This document shows, piece after piece, positions 43,512 through 51,684 of a stretch of DNA of 64,000 bases; the stretch's first letter is position 1, and every line of letters begins with the position of its first letter. The DNA comes from an uncultured Eubacteriales bacterium. GTDB taxonomy: Bacteria; Bacillota; Clostridia; Oscillospirales; Oscillospiraceae. A program made the position numbers and the translations under genes. The stretch spans positions 1-64,000 of the forward strand of contig UQXI01000011.1 in assembly GCA_900544975.1 (NCBI GenBank), in the 5' to 3' direction. Below the pieces are notes generated by a model. The model made no database searches, was not told the DNA's origin, and was given only the letters and a program-made list of their open reading frames with translations.

Positions 43512-44120
43512 CTACTTACTTTTTTTCCCGCTGCTCTGAGGCAGCAGCAATTGGGGAATGCACTTCAGCCAATAAATGATCTTCCCCGCTGTAAACACAA
43601 TGGATGTACAGGAATGCATGGCCACAGATTTCCCCACGGCCTTCCCGCCCACCGTAAGACCGGCCACCAGGGCGGACATGGCCAGACTCACCAGCGTCCC
43701 AGCGGACCACTGGAACGCGGCCAAAACTTCAGCGGCAATCGTGGCCGCCGCTGCGCCGGATACGACGCCGCAAATATCGCCGATTACATCGTTGCAAATG
43801 GAGGCCACCCGGTCGGCGTGGCGCAGGAGCATGATACACTCCGCCGCGCCTGGCACCTTCTTTGCAGCCATGGAATGAAAGGGCCGCTCCTCCGCCGAGG
43901 TGACCGCCACACCGACAATGTCAAATAGGATGCCCAGCAGGACGATAAACAGCAAAATCAAAAAGGCAACAAAGACACTGGAAGAAGCCATTAAGCTGGA
44001 AGACGTGAAGGAAAATGTGCCAGAAATTACAATGGTGATAAAAAAGATGGTGACCACCCACTGCAAGTTCGATTTTTTCTTTTTCTCCCGTTTTTCCCCA
44101 GGGCGTTCTGTTTTTGCCAA
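43512..44120 (-). CDS. oapA: OLE-associated membrane protein OapA (DUF21/CNNM-like)
   Basis: 202 residues. A basic tail (KTERPGEKREKKKK) precedes hydrophobic helices near residues 22-42 and 48-70, and more at 105-130 and 145-165. The segment ILFDIVGVAVTSAEERPFHSMAAKKVPGA and HADRVASICNDVIGDICGVVSG resemble CNNM/CorB-type Mg transporter membrane domains. OapA, the protein partner of OLE RNA, is described as a membrane protein encoded next to the RNA and upstream of dxs, and this gene holds exactly that place. TTG at 44120 is preferred (AAAGGAG nine bases upstream). The identification rests on family resemblance plus a very specific neighbourhood. Confidence 0.8.
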   Translation of the reverse strand: MAKTERPGEKREKKKKSNLQWVVTIFFITIVISGTFSFTSSSLMASSSVFVAFLILLFIVLLGILFDIVGVAVTSAEERPFHSMAAKKVPGAAECIMLLRHADRVASICNDVIGDICGVVSGAAAATIAAEVLAAFQWSAGTLVSLAMSALVAGLTVGGKAVGKSVAMHSCTSIVFTAGKIIYWLKCIPQLLLPQSSGKKSK

Positions 44121-44177
44121 GGTCAAAAACTCCTTTGCACGGTTTTTGCCAGGAAGCTCCCTGGCATGGGCTCCTGA

Positions 44178-45017
44178 TCAGAGCCCCTCATCTTCAACAA
44201 ACTGGTAAAATGCCTGCTCCTGGGCCTGGTCTGCCGCCCGCACCGTACCCACGGGGGCCGCATACACAACAAATTCCTCGTCTCCGTCCAAACCAAAGAC
44301 TTGATTGCAGCATGCATGGGAAAACGCCCCGATTCCACAAGTGCCGAGACCCAAACCGGTGCACGCCAAATACAGGTTCTGCCCCACATGCCCCACATCC
44401 ACCAGGATATTACGATGGGCGTAAATGCCGTATCGCCATTCGGCTCGGTATGGCACCGCAGCCCAATAGAACACCACATTGGCCTTGGCCGCCCAGCTCT
44501 GCCCGTCCAGGGAATCAGAAATCACCTGCTCCAAATGTTCCTCCGGGTGAAGGTATTCCAAGGCGTGTTCCATGGGCAGATAATGATACGCTCCCGGCCG
44601 GAGGCCATCCACCTGGCGCAGGAGCAGATACGTTTCAAATTCATGTCGCGCGCCGCCACATGGCACGGTACGCAGCGTGGCATAGGACTTCCCCCGCAGG
44701 CCCTTAACTCCCTGGGTCGCCCAGAGGAGAAACGACAGCTGCTCCAAAGTCATAGATTCCTGGGTATAGACCCGGGCGCTGCGGCGGTCCCGTATCAGGG
44801 CAACCAGTCCGTCTTTCATGGGAACACTGGAAAAATCCCGGGGGAGAGAAACCCTTGCCTCTTCGCAAGACATGGGCGCCTTCACCAGCGGGGGTTGCGG
44901 ACGCTTCAAGTCCTGGTCTGATTCAAATTCTTCCATATAGGGGTCGTCTTCCCGGTCACCCTTCATAAAATCCCGGTTTTGGGATATGAGAGAACGTTGT
45001 AGCGTCTCGTCCAGCAT
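44178..45017 (-). CDS. SagB/ThcOx-type nitroreductase-fold dehydrogenase
   Basis: 279 residues. Flavin-dependent nitroreductase fold: RDRRSARVYTQESMTLEQLSFLLWATQG, AHRNILVDVGHVGQNLYLACTGLGLGTCGIGAF and a final strand with the cofactor loop. SagB-type enzymes oxidise azolines in thiazole/oxazole-modified peptides, but there is no YcaO or precursor peptide in this window, so the substrate is unknown. The start at 45017 has AAGGAG before it. It lies between the OLE RNA and oapA, an added gene in an otherwise conserved order. Confidence 0.85.
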   Translation of the reverse strand: MLDETLQRSLISQNRDFMKGDREDDPYMEEFESDQDLKRPQPPLVKAPMSCEEARVSLPRDFSSVPMKDGLVALIRDRRSARVYTQESMTLEQLSFLLWATQGVKGLRGKSYATLRTVPCGGARHEFETYLLLRQVDGLRPGAYHYLPMEHALEYLHPEEHLEQVISDSLDGQSWAAKANVVFYWAAVPYRAEWRYGIYAHRNILVDVGHVGQNLYLACTGLGLGTCGIGAFSHACCNQVFGLDGDEEFVVYAAPVGTVRAADQAQEQAFYQFVEDEGL

Positions 45018-45053
45018 ACGCAAGCTCCTTCCCAAATCACAGTCCAAGTATGT

Positions 45054-45661
45054 AAAAAACGGCGGCAGACGGGATAAATCTTACGGCTTAGGTCGGGTTG
45101 GATTTCCCCGGCAGGAACCCCCCGTTGCCGAAGGGGCGGTTTCCCTTTGATCCCGCTGGCCAAATGTTACCAAAATGGCTACCCGATTGCCACTGAGTCC
45201 GTACTGCAATCCCCCGTCTGCCGGTTACAGCCTAGGTGTTTTCCACCGCAGCCCAATCCAACTCTTAGCCTCTTTTGCAGGTAAGGTTTCCGGGGCAATC
45301 GCGGTCTGGTCCTTGGCCACGAACCGAGACGCTTGTCTCCCCTTCCCCGCTTATCCACGCAAGGCAGGCTACGCTGCACACAGCACACGATTCTGCGCAC
45401 CGCAATGCAGGTTCATACCAGCTTCGTACGCGGTCTTTGGCAGCCGAAGCTGCGCAACAGCCGTCGCACAATAGCAGGTCTCCACGGAAACCGGGTCGGA
45501 TACTCCATGCCATTGGAGTGCGCCCGGAATCCTTAACCCCCAGCACCCACCCTAAACTGGGCGTAAAAAGCAAGCACCAGGGACTTCATCGATATGCCCT
45601 TCAAAGGATTTTTAGGCCCTTCCTGGGAGCTGGCTGTTCTGACTAGGATACTGCGCCGTCC
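45054..45661 (-). ncRNA. ole: OLE RNA (ornate, large, extremophilic-type non-coding RNA)
   Basis: A ~600-base stretch on the minus strand between ispA and the sagB/oapA genes with no convincing coding frame. It is full of short complementary segments (for example GGGAAACCGCCCC/GGGGGGTTCC and GCGTACGAAGC). It has its own promoter right behind the ispA terminator and ends near a T-run at 45054-45059. Known OLE RNAs average about 600 bases and lie in the order xseB-ispA-OLE-oapA-dxs, which is the order here. I recognise no other RNA class of this size (not RNase P, tmRNA or SRP RNA by their conserved blocks). OLE acts in a membrane-bound RNP linked to Mg and other stress responses. The ends are approximate. 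Confidence 0.78.
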
Positions 45662-45666
45662 TGTAT

Positions 45667-45695
45667 ATCTTAACATAACGTACATGAATATACAA
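45667..45695 (-). promoter_or_regulatory. Promoter of OLE RNA
   Basis: TTGTAT (45690-45695), a 17-base spacer and TAAGAT (45667-45672) on the minus strand, placing the RNA start near 45660. Confidence 0.65.
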
Positions 45696-45714
45696 GCGCT
45701 TATGCAAAAATTTT

Positions 45715-45749
45715 GAAAAAACCTGGGGAAGCATTCTGCTTCCCCAGGT
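45715..45749 (-). terminator. Terminator of the nusB-ispA transcript
   Basis: Perfect 13-base-pair stem (ACCTGGGGAAGCA / TGCTTCCCCAGGT) with a 3-base loop and a T-run on the minus strand, 11 bases after the ispA stop codon. Confidence 0.85.
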
Positions 45750-45759
45750 TCCATCCGGC

Positions 45760-46635
45760 TTATAACTGTCTGTCTGTCAGGGATTCTGCCAACATTTGGA
45801 GCCAAGCTCTGTCCGGGAACGGCTTCAGGGCCGCAACCGCCAGCTTTGTATGCTCCATCACCAGGGCTTCACAGGCCTCCATGCCGTACAGGCGCACAAA
45901 GGTGTTTTTCCCGGCGTCCATCCCCACGGCCTTGCCCAAAGTCTGGGCGTTGCCCACCACATCCAGCATGTCGTCCCGGATCTGGAACGCCAGGCCCAGG
46001 TGAGAGGCAAACTCCGCAGCGGCCCGCTGCTGCTGCTCATCACCGGAACCGGCCAGGACACCCAAAAGGCAGGCCGCCCGGATCAACGCCCCGGTCTTCC
46101 GGGTTTGAATGTCCAGAATCTCCGCCTCCGTGCAGGCCCGCTGCTCCGACTCCATGTCCAGCATCTGGCCTCCCACCATGCCCAGTTCACCGGCACAGCC
46201 AGAGAGAACCTCCACCGCCTGCAGCCTGGTTTCCGCAGAATACGGAGCCTGAACCAGCCTGGAAAAGGCCGCCGTAAGCAGGCCGTCCCCAGCCAGCACC
46301 GCGGTGGCCTCGCCAAACACCTTGTGACTGGTGAGCCGCCCTCGGCGGTAGTCGTCGTTGTCCATGCAAGGCAAGTCGTCGTGGATCAGGCTGTAGGTAT
46401 GGACCATCTCCACAGCGGCGGCAAAGGGGGCCGCCTCCTGCCACACTCCCCCACACAGGCGGCAGAATTCAAACACCAGCACCGGCCGAAGGCGCTTCCC
46501 CCCTGCCAAAAGGCTGTAGCGCATGGCTTCAAACAGCTTCTGCTGGGGCTCGGAATCGTAAACAAAACAACGCTCTGTCAAATAGTCTTCGATCCAGCCC
46601 TGGTATTGGGTGAGCTGTGCATTCCAATCACTCAT
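45760..46635 (-). CDS. ispA: Farnesyl diphosphate synthase / polyprenyl synthetase
   Basis: 291 residues. First Asp-rich motif DDLPCMDNDD near residues 86-95, with YSLIHDD before it. Second motif FQIRDDMLD near 222-230. GGKRLRP lies near the start. It condenses IPP and DMAPP to C15 prenyl diphosphate for undecaprenol and quinones. The ATG at 46635 overlaps the xseB stop (CATGAGTGA). It is the last gene before the OLE promoter. Confidence 0.94.
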   Translation of the reverse strand: MSDWNAQLTQYQGWIEDYLTERCFVYDSEPQQKLFEAMRYSLLAGGKRLRPVLVFEFCRLCGGVWQEAAPFAAAVEMVHTYSLIHDDLPCMDNDDYRRGRLTSHKVFGEATAVLAGDGLLTAAFSRLVQAPYSAETRLQAVEVLSGCAGELGMVGGQMLDMESEQRACTEAEILDIQTRKTGALIRAACLLGVLAGSGDEQQQRAAAEFASHLGLAFQIRDDMLDVVGNAQTLGKAVGMDAGKNTFVRLYGMEACEALVMEHTKLAVAALKPFPDRAWLQMLAESLTDRQL

Positions 46636-46870
46636 GGCTGCCAAACTCCATTTCCACCGGGGCGCCGTCCGGCCCCTTCATCACCTGCTTGATTTGCAGC
46701 TCTGCACCATCCAGCAGGCTGCCGCACCGGCGCACCAGGGAGGTCCCCTCCTCAAAAAGCTTCAGGGACTCCTCCAGGGGGACGTCTCCCCGCTCCATGG
46801 CCCGGACGATCTGCTCCAAGCGCGCCATGGATTGCTCAAAGCTCTGGGACTGTTCATTCTTCTCGCTCAT
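46628..46870 (-). CDS. xseB: Exodeoxyribonuclease VII small subunit
   Basis: 80 residues with the family helix pattern SFEQSMARLEQIVRAMERGDVPLEESLKLFEEG. It pairs with XseA to degrade single-stranded DNA. AGGAGG precedes the ATG. It overlaps xseA by 17 bases and ispA by 8. Confidence 0.94.
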   Translation of the reverse strand: MSEKNEQSQSFEQSMARLEQIVRAMERGDVPLEESLKLFEEGTSLVRRCGSLLDGAELQIKQVMKGPDGAPVEMEFGSHE

Positions 46871-48101
46871 AGGAACCTCCTTTGGCCTCCTCCAGGCCCA
46901 ACTGTTCTATGGTATCCGCCGTGGCATGAATCCGGCCGTCAGACAGATGCAGCACAAACCGGCCGCCGGGCTCCGCCTGCCCGATGCTTCGCAGAAGCTG
47001 CCCGCCCTCGGTCTGGGCCATGGCATAGCCCCGGGTTAGGACCTTCAGGGGACTCATGGCGTCCAGCGCCGCAGCCAGACGGACGCACCCTTGGCGGCTC
47101 CTGGACAAGGTCTGCTGCTGAGCGGCACAGAGCCGCCGCTGGATGCTGTCCAGCAGCAGACGGCGCTCGTCCAGATAAGCCGTGGGACTTTGCAGCGGCC
47201 GGGCGGCCGCCAGCACACGCAGCCGTTGCCGGTTCACCTTGACCTGCTTGGCCAGGTGTGCGCTCATGGCAGCGGCCATCACCCGAAGCTGTCGGGTCAG
47301 CTCCTCCTGATCCGGCACCGCCAGCTCGGCGGCGTTGGAGGGCGTAGCCGCCCGCAAATCTGCCACATAGTCGGAGATGGTCACATCCGGCTCATGGCCC
47401 ACCGCAGAAATCACGGGAATTCTGGATTCAAATATGGTGCGGGCCAACATCTCATCGTTGAAGGCCCACAAATCCTCCAGGCTGCCGCCGCCCCGGCCGG
47501 TGATGATCAGATCCGCCAAATCCCACCGGTTCACATAGCGGATGGCGCCGCACAGCTCCGCCGGAGCTTCCACTCCCTGGACCCGCACAGGAAAGAGCAG
47601 CACCTTGGTCAGAGGATACCGCTTCCGCAAAATTCGCAGCATATCATGGACCGCCGCCCCAGCGGAAGAGGTGATGATGGCAATGGTCCCCGGATACCGG
47701 GGTAGAGGCTTCTTGTGGGCGGGATCAAACAGACCCTGGGCCTGAAGCTTGGCCTTCAGCTGTTCAAAGGCCACATGCAAATCTCCCACCCCATCCGGAG
47801 TCAGACCGGTACAATACAGCTGGTAGGCCCCATCCCGGGGAAAGACGGAAATTTTGCCCAATGCCAGCACCTTCATGCCGTTTTCCGGCCGAAAACGGAG
47901 CCGCACGGCGCTGGACTTGAACATGACGCAGCGCAAAGCGCCGGTGGCGTCCTTCAGGGAGAAATAATGGTGGCCGGAAGGGTACACCTTGTAATTGCTG
48001 ATCTCCCCCCGGATGCACAGGCCGGACAGGAGCCGGTCTGAATCCATCATGGACTGGATGTAGGTATTGATCTGGGTCACACTATAAATCGGTTGTTCCA
48101 T
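46854..48101 (-). CDS. xseA: Exodeoxyribonuclease VII large subunit
   Basis: 415 residues. The N-terminal OB fold (YSVTQINTYIQSMMDSDRLL, VRGEISN-like IRGEISNYK) is followed by the catalytic core with ITSSAGAAVHDMLRIL and the Gly-rich IITGRGGGSLEDLWAFNDE, then a coiled coil. The start at 48101 is set by GGAGGAGTCCG; the longer frame only re-reads the previous gene. It overlaps the Kae1-like gene by 20 bases. Confidence 0.94.
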   Translation of the reverse strand: MEQPIYSVTQINTYIQSMMDSDRLLSGLCIRGEISNYKVYPSGHHYFSLKDATGALRCVMFKSSAVRLRFRPENGMKVLALGKISVFPRDGAYQLYCTGLTPDGVGDLHVAFEQLKAKLQAQGLFDPAHKKPLPRYPGTIAIITSSAGAAVHDMLRILRKRYPLTKVLLFPVRVQGVEAPAELCGAIRYVNRWDLADLIITGRGGGSLEDLWAFNDEMLARTIFESRIPVISAVGHEPDVTISDYVADLRAATPSNAAELAVPDQEELTRQLRVMAAAMSAHLAKQVKVNRQRLRVLAAARPLQSPTAYLDERRLLLDSIQRRLCAAQQQTLSRSRQGCVRLAAALDAMSPLKVLTRGYAMAQTEGGQLLRSIGQAEPGGRFVLHLSDGRIHATADTIEQLGLEEAKGGSYEREE

Positions 48102-49026
48102 CGGACTCCTCCAGACTCCTCCAGGCCAGGACCGCCACCCCCATGGCATTGTCCGTGGCATACTGGGGCGGGCAAAATACCGGGTCAAATGGTTCCATTT
48201 GCCTGCGCAGCATGGCATTGGAGGCCACACCCCCGGAAAACACCACCGGAAGCCCCGGATGCCGCCGCCTGGCGTGATCGGTGGCGGCGTATACGGCCCG
48301 GCAAACACTGTCCAGGGCAAACGCCGCCGTTTTCTCCCGGCTGCCAGTCCGGGTAAAGTACTGCTGCACCTGATTTTCCACACCGGAAAGGGAAAACTCC
48401 AGCTCCGGGCACTTCACCCGGAATCCCTCCACCGGCCCGGCCTCCCGGCTCAGCTGGTCCAGGGCCTTGCCCGCCGGGAACGGCAGTCCCAAAAGCCGGC
48501 CGGTCCGGTCGATGAGCTGACCGGCAGAAATGTCTGTGGTGCCGCCGATCCGGCTGCAAGCCACGTTCCGCCCCTGGGGCTCTACGTACAGCAGCTCCGT
48601 GGTGCCGCCTGAGAGGTGCCAGGCCAGAAAGGGCCTGTCCAACAGCGCCTCCCGGCCCGAAGACCACAGGGCCGCAGCCAGATGCCCCTGTTGGTGAGAG
48701 ACCTCCACCAAGGGAACCCGGAGGAGGGAGGCCACCGTCTTGGCCAGGCACACTCCGGCCAGAAAACAGGGCATATAGGACCCATCCACCGCCCGCGGCC
48801 GGGTGCTGACTCCCACAGCCGCCACAGACTGGGGATCCACATGGGAAAACAGCCCGCCGGCAAGATCCGGCAGGCTTTTCACATGGGCAAACAAGGCGTC
48901 CGCCTGACGCAGGCCCAGCTCCCCCGCCTTGACCGGCAGGAGGCGGGATTGGTTTTCTCCCGAGGTGCCGTCGAAAGCGGCAATCGAGGTGGTGTAATTG
49001 CTGGTGTCAAAGCCCAAAACGGTCAT
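48082..49026 (-). CDS. Kae1/TsaD-like protein (M22 family paralogue)
   Basis: 314 residues. ASKHA fold: LGFDTSNYTTSIA as phosphate-binding loop, VSHQQGHLAAAL as the HxxxH-type metal motif, HLSGGTTELL and FSGGVASNAML. It differs from canonical TsaD, which usually lies elsewhere, and has the shorter form seen in many Clostridia inside nusB-xseA regions. It may act in tRNA threonylcarbamoylation or have another carbamoyl/adenylate chemistry. The role is not settled. It overlaps nusB (ATGA). Confidence 0.8.
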   Translation of the reverse strand: MTVLGFDTSNYTTSIAAFDGTSGENQSRLLPVKAGELGLRQADALFAHVKSLPDLAGGLFSHVDPQSVAAVGVSTRPRAVDGSYMPCFLAGVCLAKTVASLLRVPLVEVSHQQGHLAAALWSSGREALLDRPFLAWHLSGGTTELLYVEPQGRNVACSRIGGTTDISAGQLIDRTGRLLGLPFPAGKALDQLSREAGPVEGFRVKCPELEFSLSGVENQVQQYFTRTGSREKTAAFALDSVCRAVYAATDHARRRHPGLPVVFSGGVASNAMLRRQMEPFDPVFCPPQYATDNAMGVAVLAWRSLEESDGTTDL

Positions 49027-49508
49027 GGCGCAGGCGCCTCCTGAGGCGCTTCCACAGGCTCTGGCTGCTCCCGGTTTCGGAGGAAGGCGCGGAGAATCCC
49101 ATTGACAAAGGTACCGGCATCATCGCCGTCGTACTTCTTTGCCAAGGTGACCGCTTCATTCACCGCCACGCCTACGGGCACATCCTCCACCCACTGACAC
49201 TCAAACAGGGCCAGCTGCAAAATGGCCCGGGTCAGGCGGGAAATCCGGCTCAGATCCCAACCGATGGAATAGCGCCGGATCACATCGTCCAGCTCCTCGG
49301 CCCGGTTGGCCGTCCCCACCACCACCTGGTCCAGGTAAGCCAGCTGCTTCCGGCTGGGCCGTTCCGCATAGACCTCATTTTCCTGGGAAAGGGCGGCATA
49401 GTACGCCTGATCCAGCCGGGACTCCAGGGCGGTCTCCGGCTCTTCCCCGGTAAAGCTTCGGCTATATATCAAATGAACTGCCAGCTCCCTGGCATTTGAC
49501 CTGGTCAT
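49023..49508 (-). CDS. nusB: Transcription antitermination factor NusB
   Basis: 161 residues, all-helical. Typical blocks are RSNARELAVHLIYS, ISRLTRAILQLALFE, VPVGVAVNEAVTLAKKYDGDDAGTFVNGILRAF. It binds boxA RNA in rRNA antitermination. The ATG at 49508 is preceded by AAGGAG; the upstream extension is another gene read out of frame. Confidence 0.94.
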   Translation of the reverse strand: MTRSNARELAVHLIYSRSFTGEEPETALESRLDQAYYAALSQENEVYAERPSRKQLAYLDQVVVGTANRAEELDDVIRRYSIGWDLSRISRLTRAILQLALFECQWVEDVPVGVAVNEAVTLAKKYDGDDAGTFVNGILRAFLRNREQPEPVEAPQEAPAP

Positions 49509-49555
49509 AATCGGTCTCCTTCTCTCTGGTTTCCATGGATGCAGAATGAAAATTC

Positions 49556-49930
49556 TTACTTCTGCTCCACGGTGATGCCGCAGACATTGACGTTGACTTC
49601 GGTCACCTGCATGCCGGTCATGGACTCCACCGCAGAGGTCACATTCTCCTGGACCGCCTTGGCCACGTTTACCACAGCGTATCCATAGACGGCCACAATG
49701 TTGCACTCAATATACAGCCGGTCATCCTCGGTAATGGTCAGCTTCACGCCCTTGCCCCAGCTCTTCCGGCCCAGGATCTCCGCAATGTCGGAGCCCAGCC
49801 TGGCGCTGAAGCCCGCCACACCCTCGGTCTCCCCGACGGCAACGGTGACGATGGAAATAATCACATCCTCGGAAATCTGGACCGTGCCATTTTCCTGGTT
49901 CTGTGTAATGTACTGCTTGCTGTCTGCCAT
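49556..49930 (-). CDS. Asp23/Gls24 family envelope stress protein
   Basis: 124 residues. The Asp23 pattern is clear: VQISEDVIISIVTVAVGETEGVAGFSARLG, then GVKLTITEDDRLYIECNIVAVYGYAVVNVAKAVQENV and MTGMQVTEVNVNVCGI. These proteins assemble at the membrane and are linked to cell-envelope stress. AAGGAGG precedes the ATG at 49930. It is first in the transcript that continues with nusB, and this pairing is common in Firmicutes. Confidence 0.92.
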   Translation of the reverse strand: MADSKQYITQNQENGTVQISEDVIISIVTVAVGETEGVAGFSARLGSDIAEILGRKSWGKGVKLTITEDDRLYIECNIVAVYGYAVVNVAKAVQENVTSAVESMTGMQVTEVNVNVCGITVEQK

Positions 49931-49995
49931 GGAATGAACCTCCTTAGAAATCAAAAGCACGGCGTATCGCCGGGCACAATCGTTACACTCATCTT

Positions 49996-50023
49996 ATTCT
50001 ACCACAATTCCAGGAAAAAACAA
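49996..50023 (-). promoter_or_regulatory. Promoter of the asp23-nusB-ispA transcript
   Basis: TTGTTT (50018-50023), a 16-base spacer and TAGAAT (49996-50001) on the minus strand, about 65 bases before the first start codon. Confidence 0.55.
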
Positions 50024-50050
50024 CTGTAGTTTTCTCCTCATACCGGGAAA

Positions 50051-50081
50051 ATGGCGGAAGGCTGCCTTTGCCTTCCGCCAT
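50051..50081 (-). terminator. Terminator of the spoIIIA operon
   Basis: Perfect 12-base-pair stem (ATGGCGGAAGGC / GCCTTCCGCCAT) with a 7-base loop, followed on the minus strand by TTTTC. It lies six bases after the spoIIIAH stop codon. Confidence 0.8.
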
Positions 50082-50086
50082 ATCCC

Positions 50087-50659
50087 CTATTTCACCTCTA
50101 CAATTCGGATGTCTGCCAGATCCAGGCTGGCCTGGGTCATCACAATGTCGGAAATCAGCGCCACATCCGTCTCCTGGAGCCCCGCCTCAGGTGCGGCCAC
50201 GGCCACAGAAATTCCATTGTCGTTCATGTAAGCCACACAGTCGGCGTACCCCTTGGCAATGACCAGACTCTCAATCTGCGCCTCACACAGAGCAGTTTCT
50301 ACCAGACCTTCCAGCTCTTTGGATGCGGAAGCGGCCTGCGTGTCCTCGCCATAAGCCATGGCCTCCTGGAGGGTGGAAACGGCGCTGTCCCGGGCCTGCT
50401 GACGGCTGAGGCGGACAGCGGCAAAGTAATCCGTCGTCTGGCCGGAGGTCTGCTGCAGGTCCTCCTTGGCCGCATCTGCCGCCAGATCGCCGGTTTGACT
50501 CATCACCAGTGTGGAAGCGCCCAGAATCTTCTCCTGATTCAGCGTATCGGTCAGGTCTGCAGTCTCTTTGTCCTGGGTATACATCCAGTTCAGATAAATG
50601 CCGGCACAGACGAACACCAAAATGGATGCCACCACAGCGTTTTTCTTCCAGTTTTTCAT
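50087..50659 (-). CDS. spoIIIAH: Stage III sporulation protein AH
   Basis: 190 residues. One membrane helix at residues 7-26, then a YscJ/FliF-like ring-building domain ending in DLADIRIVEVK. In the mother cell it forms the channel (feeding tube) with forespore SpoIIQ across the engulfment membranes. It is the last gene of the operon, 21 bases after spoIIIAG. Confidence 0.92.
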   Translation of the reverse strand: MKNWKKNAVVASILVFVCAGIYLNWMYTQDKETADLTDTLNQEKILGASTLVMSQTGDLAADAAKEDLQQTSGQTTDYFAAVRLSRQQARDSAVSTLQEAMAYGEDTQAASASKELEGLVETALCEAQIESLVIAKGYADCVAYMNDNGISVAVAAPEAGLQETDVALISDIVMTQASLDLADIRIVEVK

Positions 50660-50680
50660 GAATGTTTCCTCCTCAATTCA

Positions 50681-51217
50681 TCATCGCATTTTGACTACTG
50701 TGATCTGATCTGTCCCCAGACCGGTCACACTGGCCACCGCCTGCACCAAAGCCAGCTTCACCGTTGGGTCGTCCGCTCCCTGGCAGACCACAACGGCTCC
50801 CTGATAGGTGGGCGCAGTCACCTGCCGCACCAGGGCCGACTGACTGCCGCTGCCGGTGCCATACAAGACGGTACTGTCCTCCTGCCGCAGGCTTTCTTCC
50901 GTACCTCCGCCGGTTTGGAGCTGCGTATCGGTTTGGTAATGGATCTGCTCTCCGGATTTCAGGCTCAGCATCACCTCCACAGCGCCGGCACCCTGAATCC
51001 GGCTCAGAAGATTGGCCAATCGGGTCTCCTCCACCGCCAACGTGGATTTCTCCTCTACAGCCGGGGCAGGCGACTCCGCCGCCTGCGGTTTTTGCTCCTG
51101 ACGGGGCAGCAGCAAAAGCAGGACCCCCAGCAGCAGAATCAGAACGGGATACTTGAACTTTCCCAGCTTTCGGGGCAGGCCGCTGAGCCGCTCCCAGACA
51201 GGACCGGACTGTTTCAT
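50681..51217 (-). CDS. spoIIIAG: Stage III sporulation protein AG
   Basis: 178 residues. A membrane helix (KYPVLILLLGVLLLLLP near residues 22-38), a Pro/Ala-rich linker, then a ring-building domain (LANLLSRIQGAGAVEVMLSL, DPTVKLALVQAVASVTGLG). It forms the large mother-cell ring of the SpoIIIA-SpoIIQ complex. ATG at 51217 overlaps the spoIIIAF stop; a GTG three codons earlier is also possible. Confidence 0.92.
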   Translation of the reverse strand: MKQSGPVWERLSGLPRKLGKFKYPVLILLLGVLLLLLPRQEQKPQAAESPAPAVEEKSTLAVEETRLANLLSRIQGAGAVEVMLSLKSGEQIHYQTDTQLQTGGGTEESLRQEDSTVLYGTGSGSQSALVRQVTAPTYQGAVVVCQGADDPTVKLALVQAVASVTGLGTDQITVVKMR

Positions 51218-51684
51218 GAGGACCACACCTGCCTCTCCTTGGGAATGCCCAGCTCGGTTTCAATCTGGCTGCTCAGGCGGCTTCTTGCATAGGGCGAAGC
51301 CGCTCCCTGCAGGCTGACGCCCCAGGGCAGGAGATTCCCGTCCAACTCCACCTGCACTTCCAGCTGTAACCCCAGTGCATCGGCTTTGTCCAAAATATAT
51401 GTGGCGGCCTCCTCCGATATGATTGCCGTCATCTGCCGTTTGGTCTCCGCCTCCGCCTGTCCGGCAGCCTGGCTGGCCTCCATCCGGGCCTGGGCCGTGG
51501 GGTCAGACAGGTCTGGCAGGCGGATGAGACCCAGAGGCCCCAAGGCGGTGGCCAGCAGAAAGATCCCGCAGACCAGCCCCAGGATCTTCTCCTGCCCTTT
51601 CCGTCCGGCCGTCACAGCCTTTACCAGCGCGCACAGCATCGCCGCGGCAGTTAACGTCATCACATAGCGCCGTATGGCGTCCAT
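51214..51684 (-). CDS. spoIIIAF: Stage III sporulation protein AF
   Basis: 156 residues. Two membrane helices (about 7-25 and 33-52, KILGLVCGIFLLATAL) followed by a ring-building-like domain. The ATG at 51684 overlaps the spoIIIAE stop (TGATG). Sequence conservation is low in this family, but the position in the operon is diagnostic. Confidence 0.88.
   Translation of the reverse strand: MDAIRRYVMTLTAAAMLCALVKAVTAGRKGQEKILGLVCGIFLLATALGPLGLIRLPDLSDPTAQARMEASQAAGQAEAETKRQMTAIISEEAATYILDKADALGLQLEVQVELDGNLLPWGVSLQGAASPYARSRLSSQIETELGIPKERQVWSS

Noticed and set aside
44178..45017. RiPP (thiazole/oxazole-modified peptide) cluster based on the SagB-like gene
   Set aside because: There is no YcaO, SagC-like or precursor gene and no peptidase or transporter next to it, so the fold alone does not support a RiPP cluster.
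45140..45660. Several 90-130-codon frames on both strands inside the OLE region
   Set aside because: They overlap one another, lack ribosome sites and have arbitrary composition. None fits the promoter and terminator layout.
45054..45661. RNase P RNA, tmRNA or SRP RNA as identity of the large non-coding region
   Set aside because: I could not find their conserved blocks (such as the RNase P GAGGAAAGTCC segment or the tmRNA tag and tRNA-like ends), whereas size and gene order fit OLE RNA.
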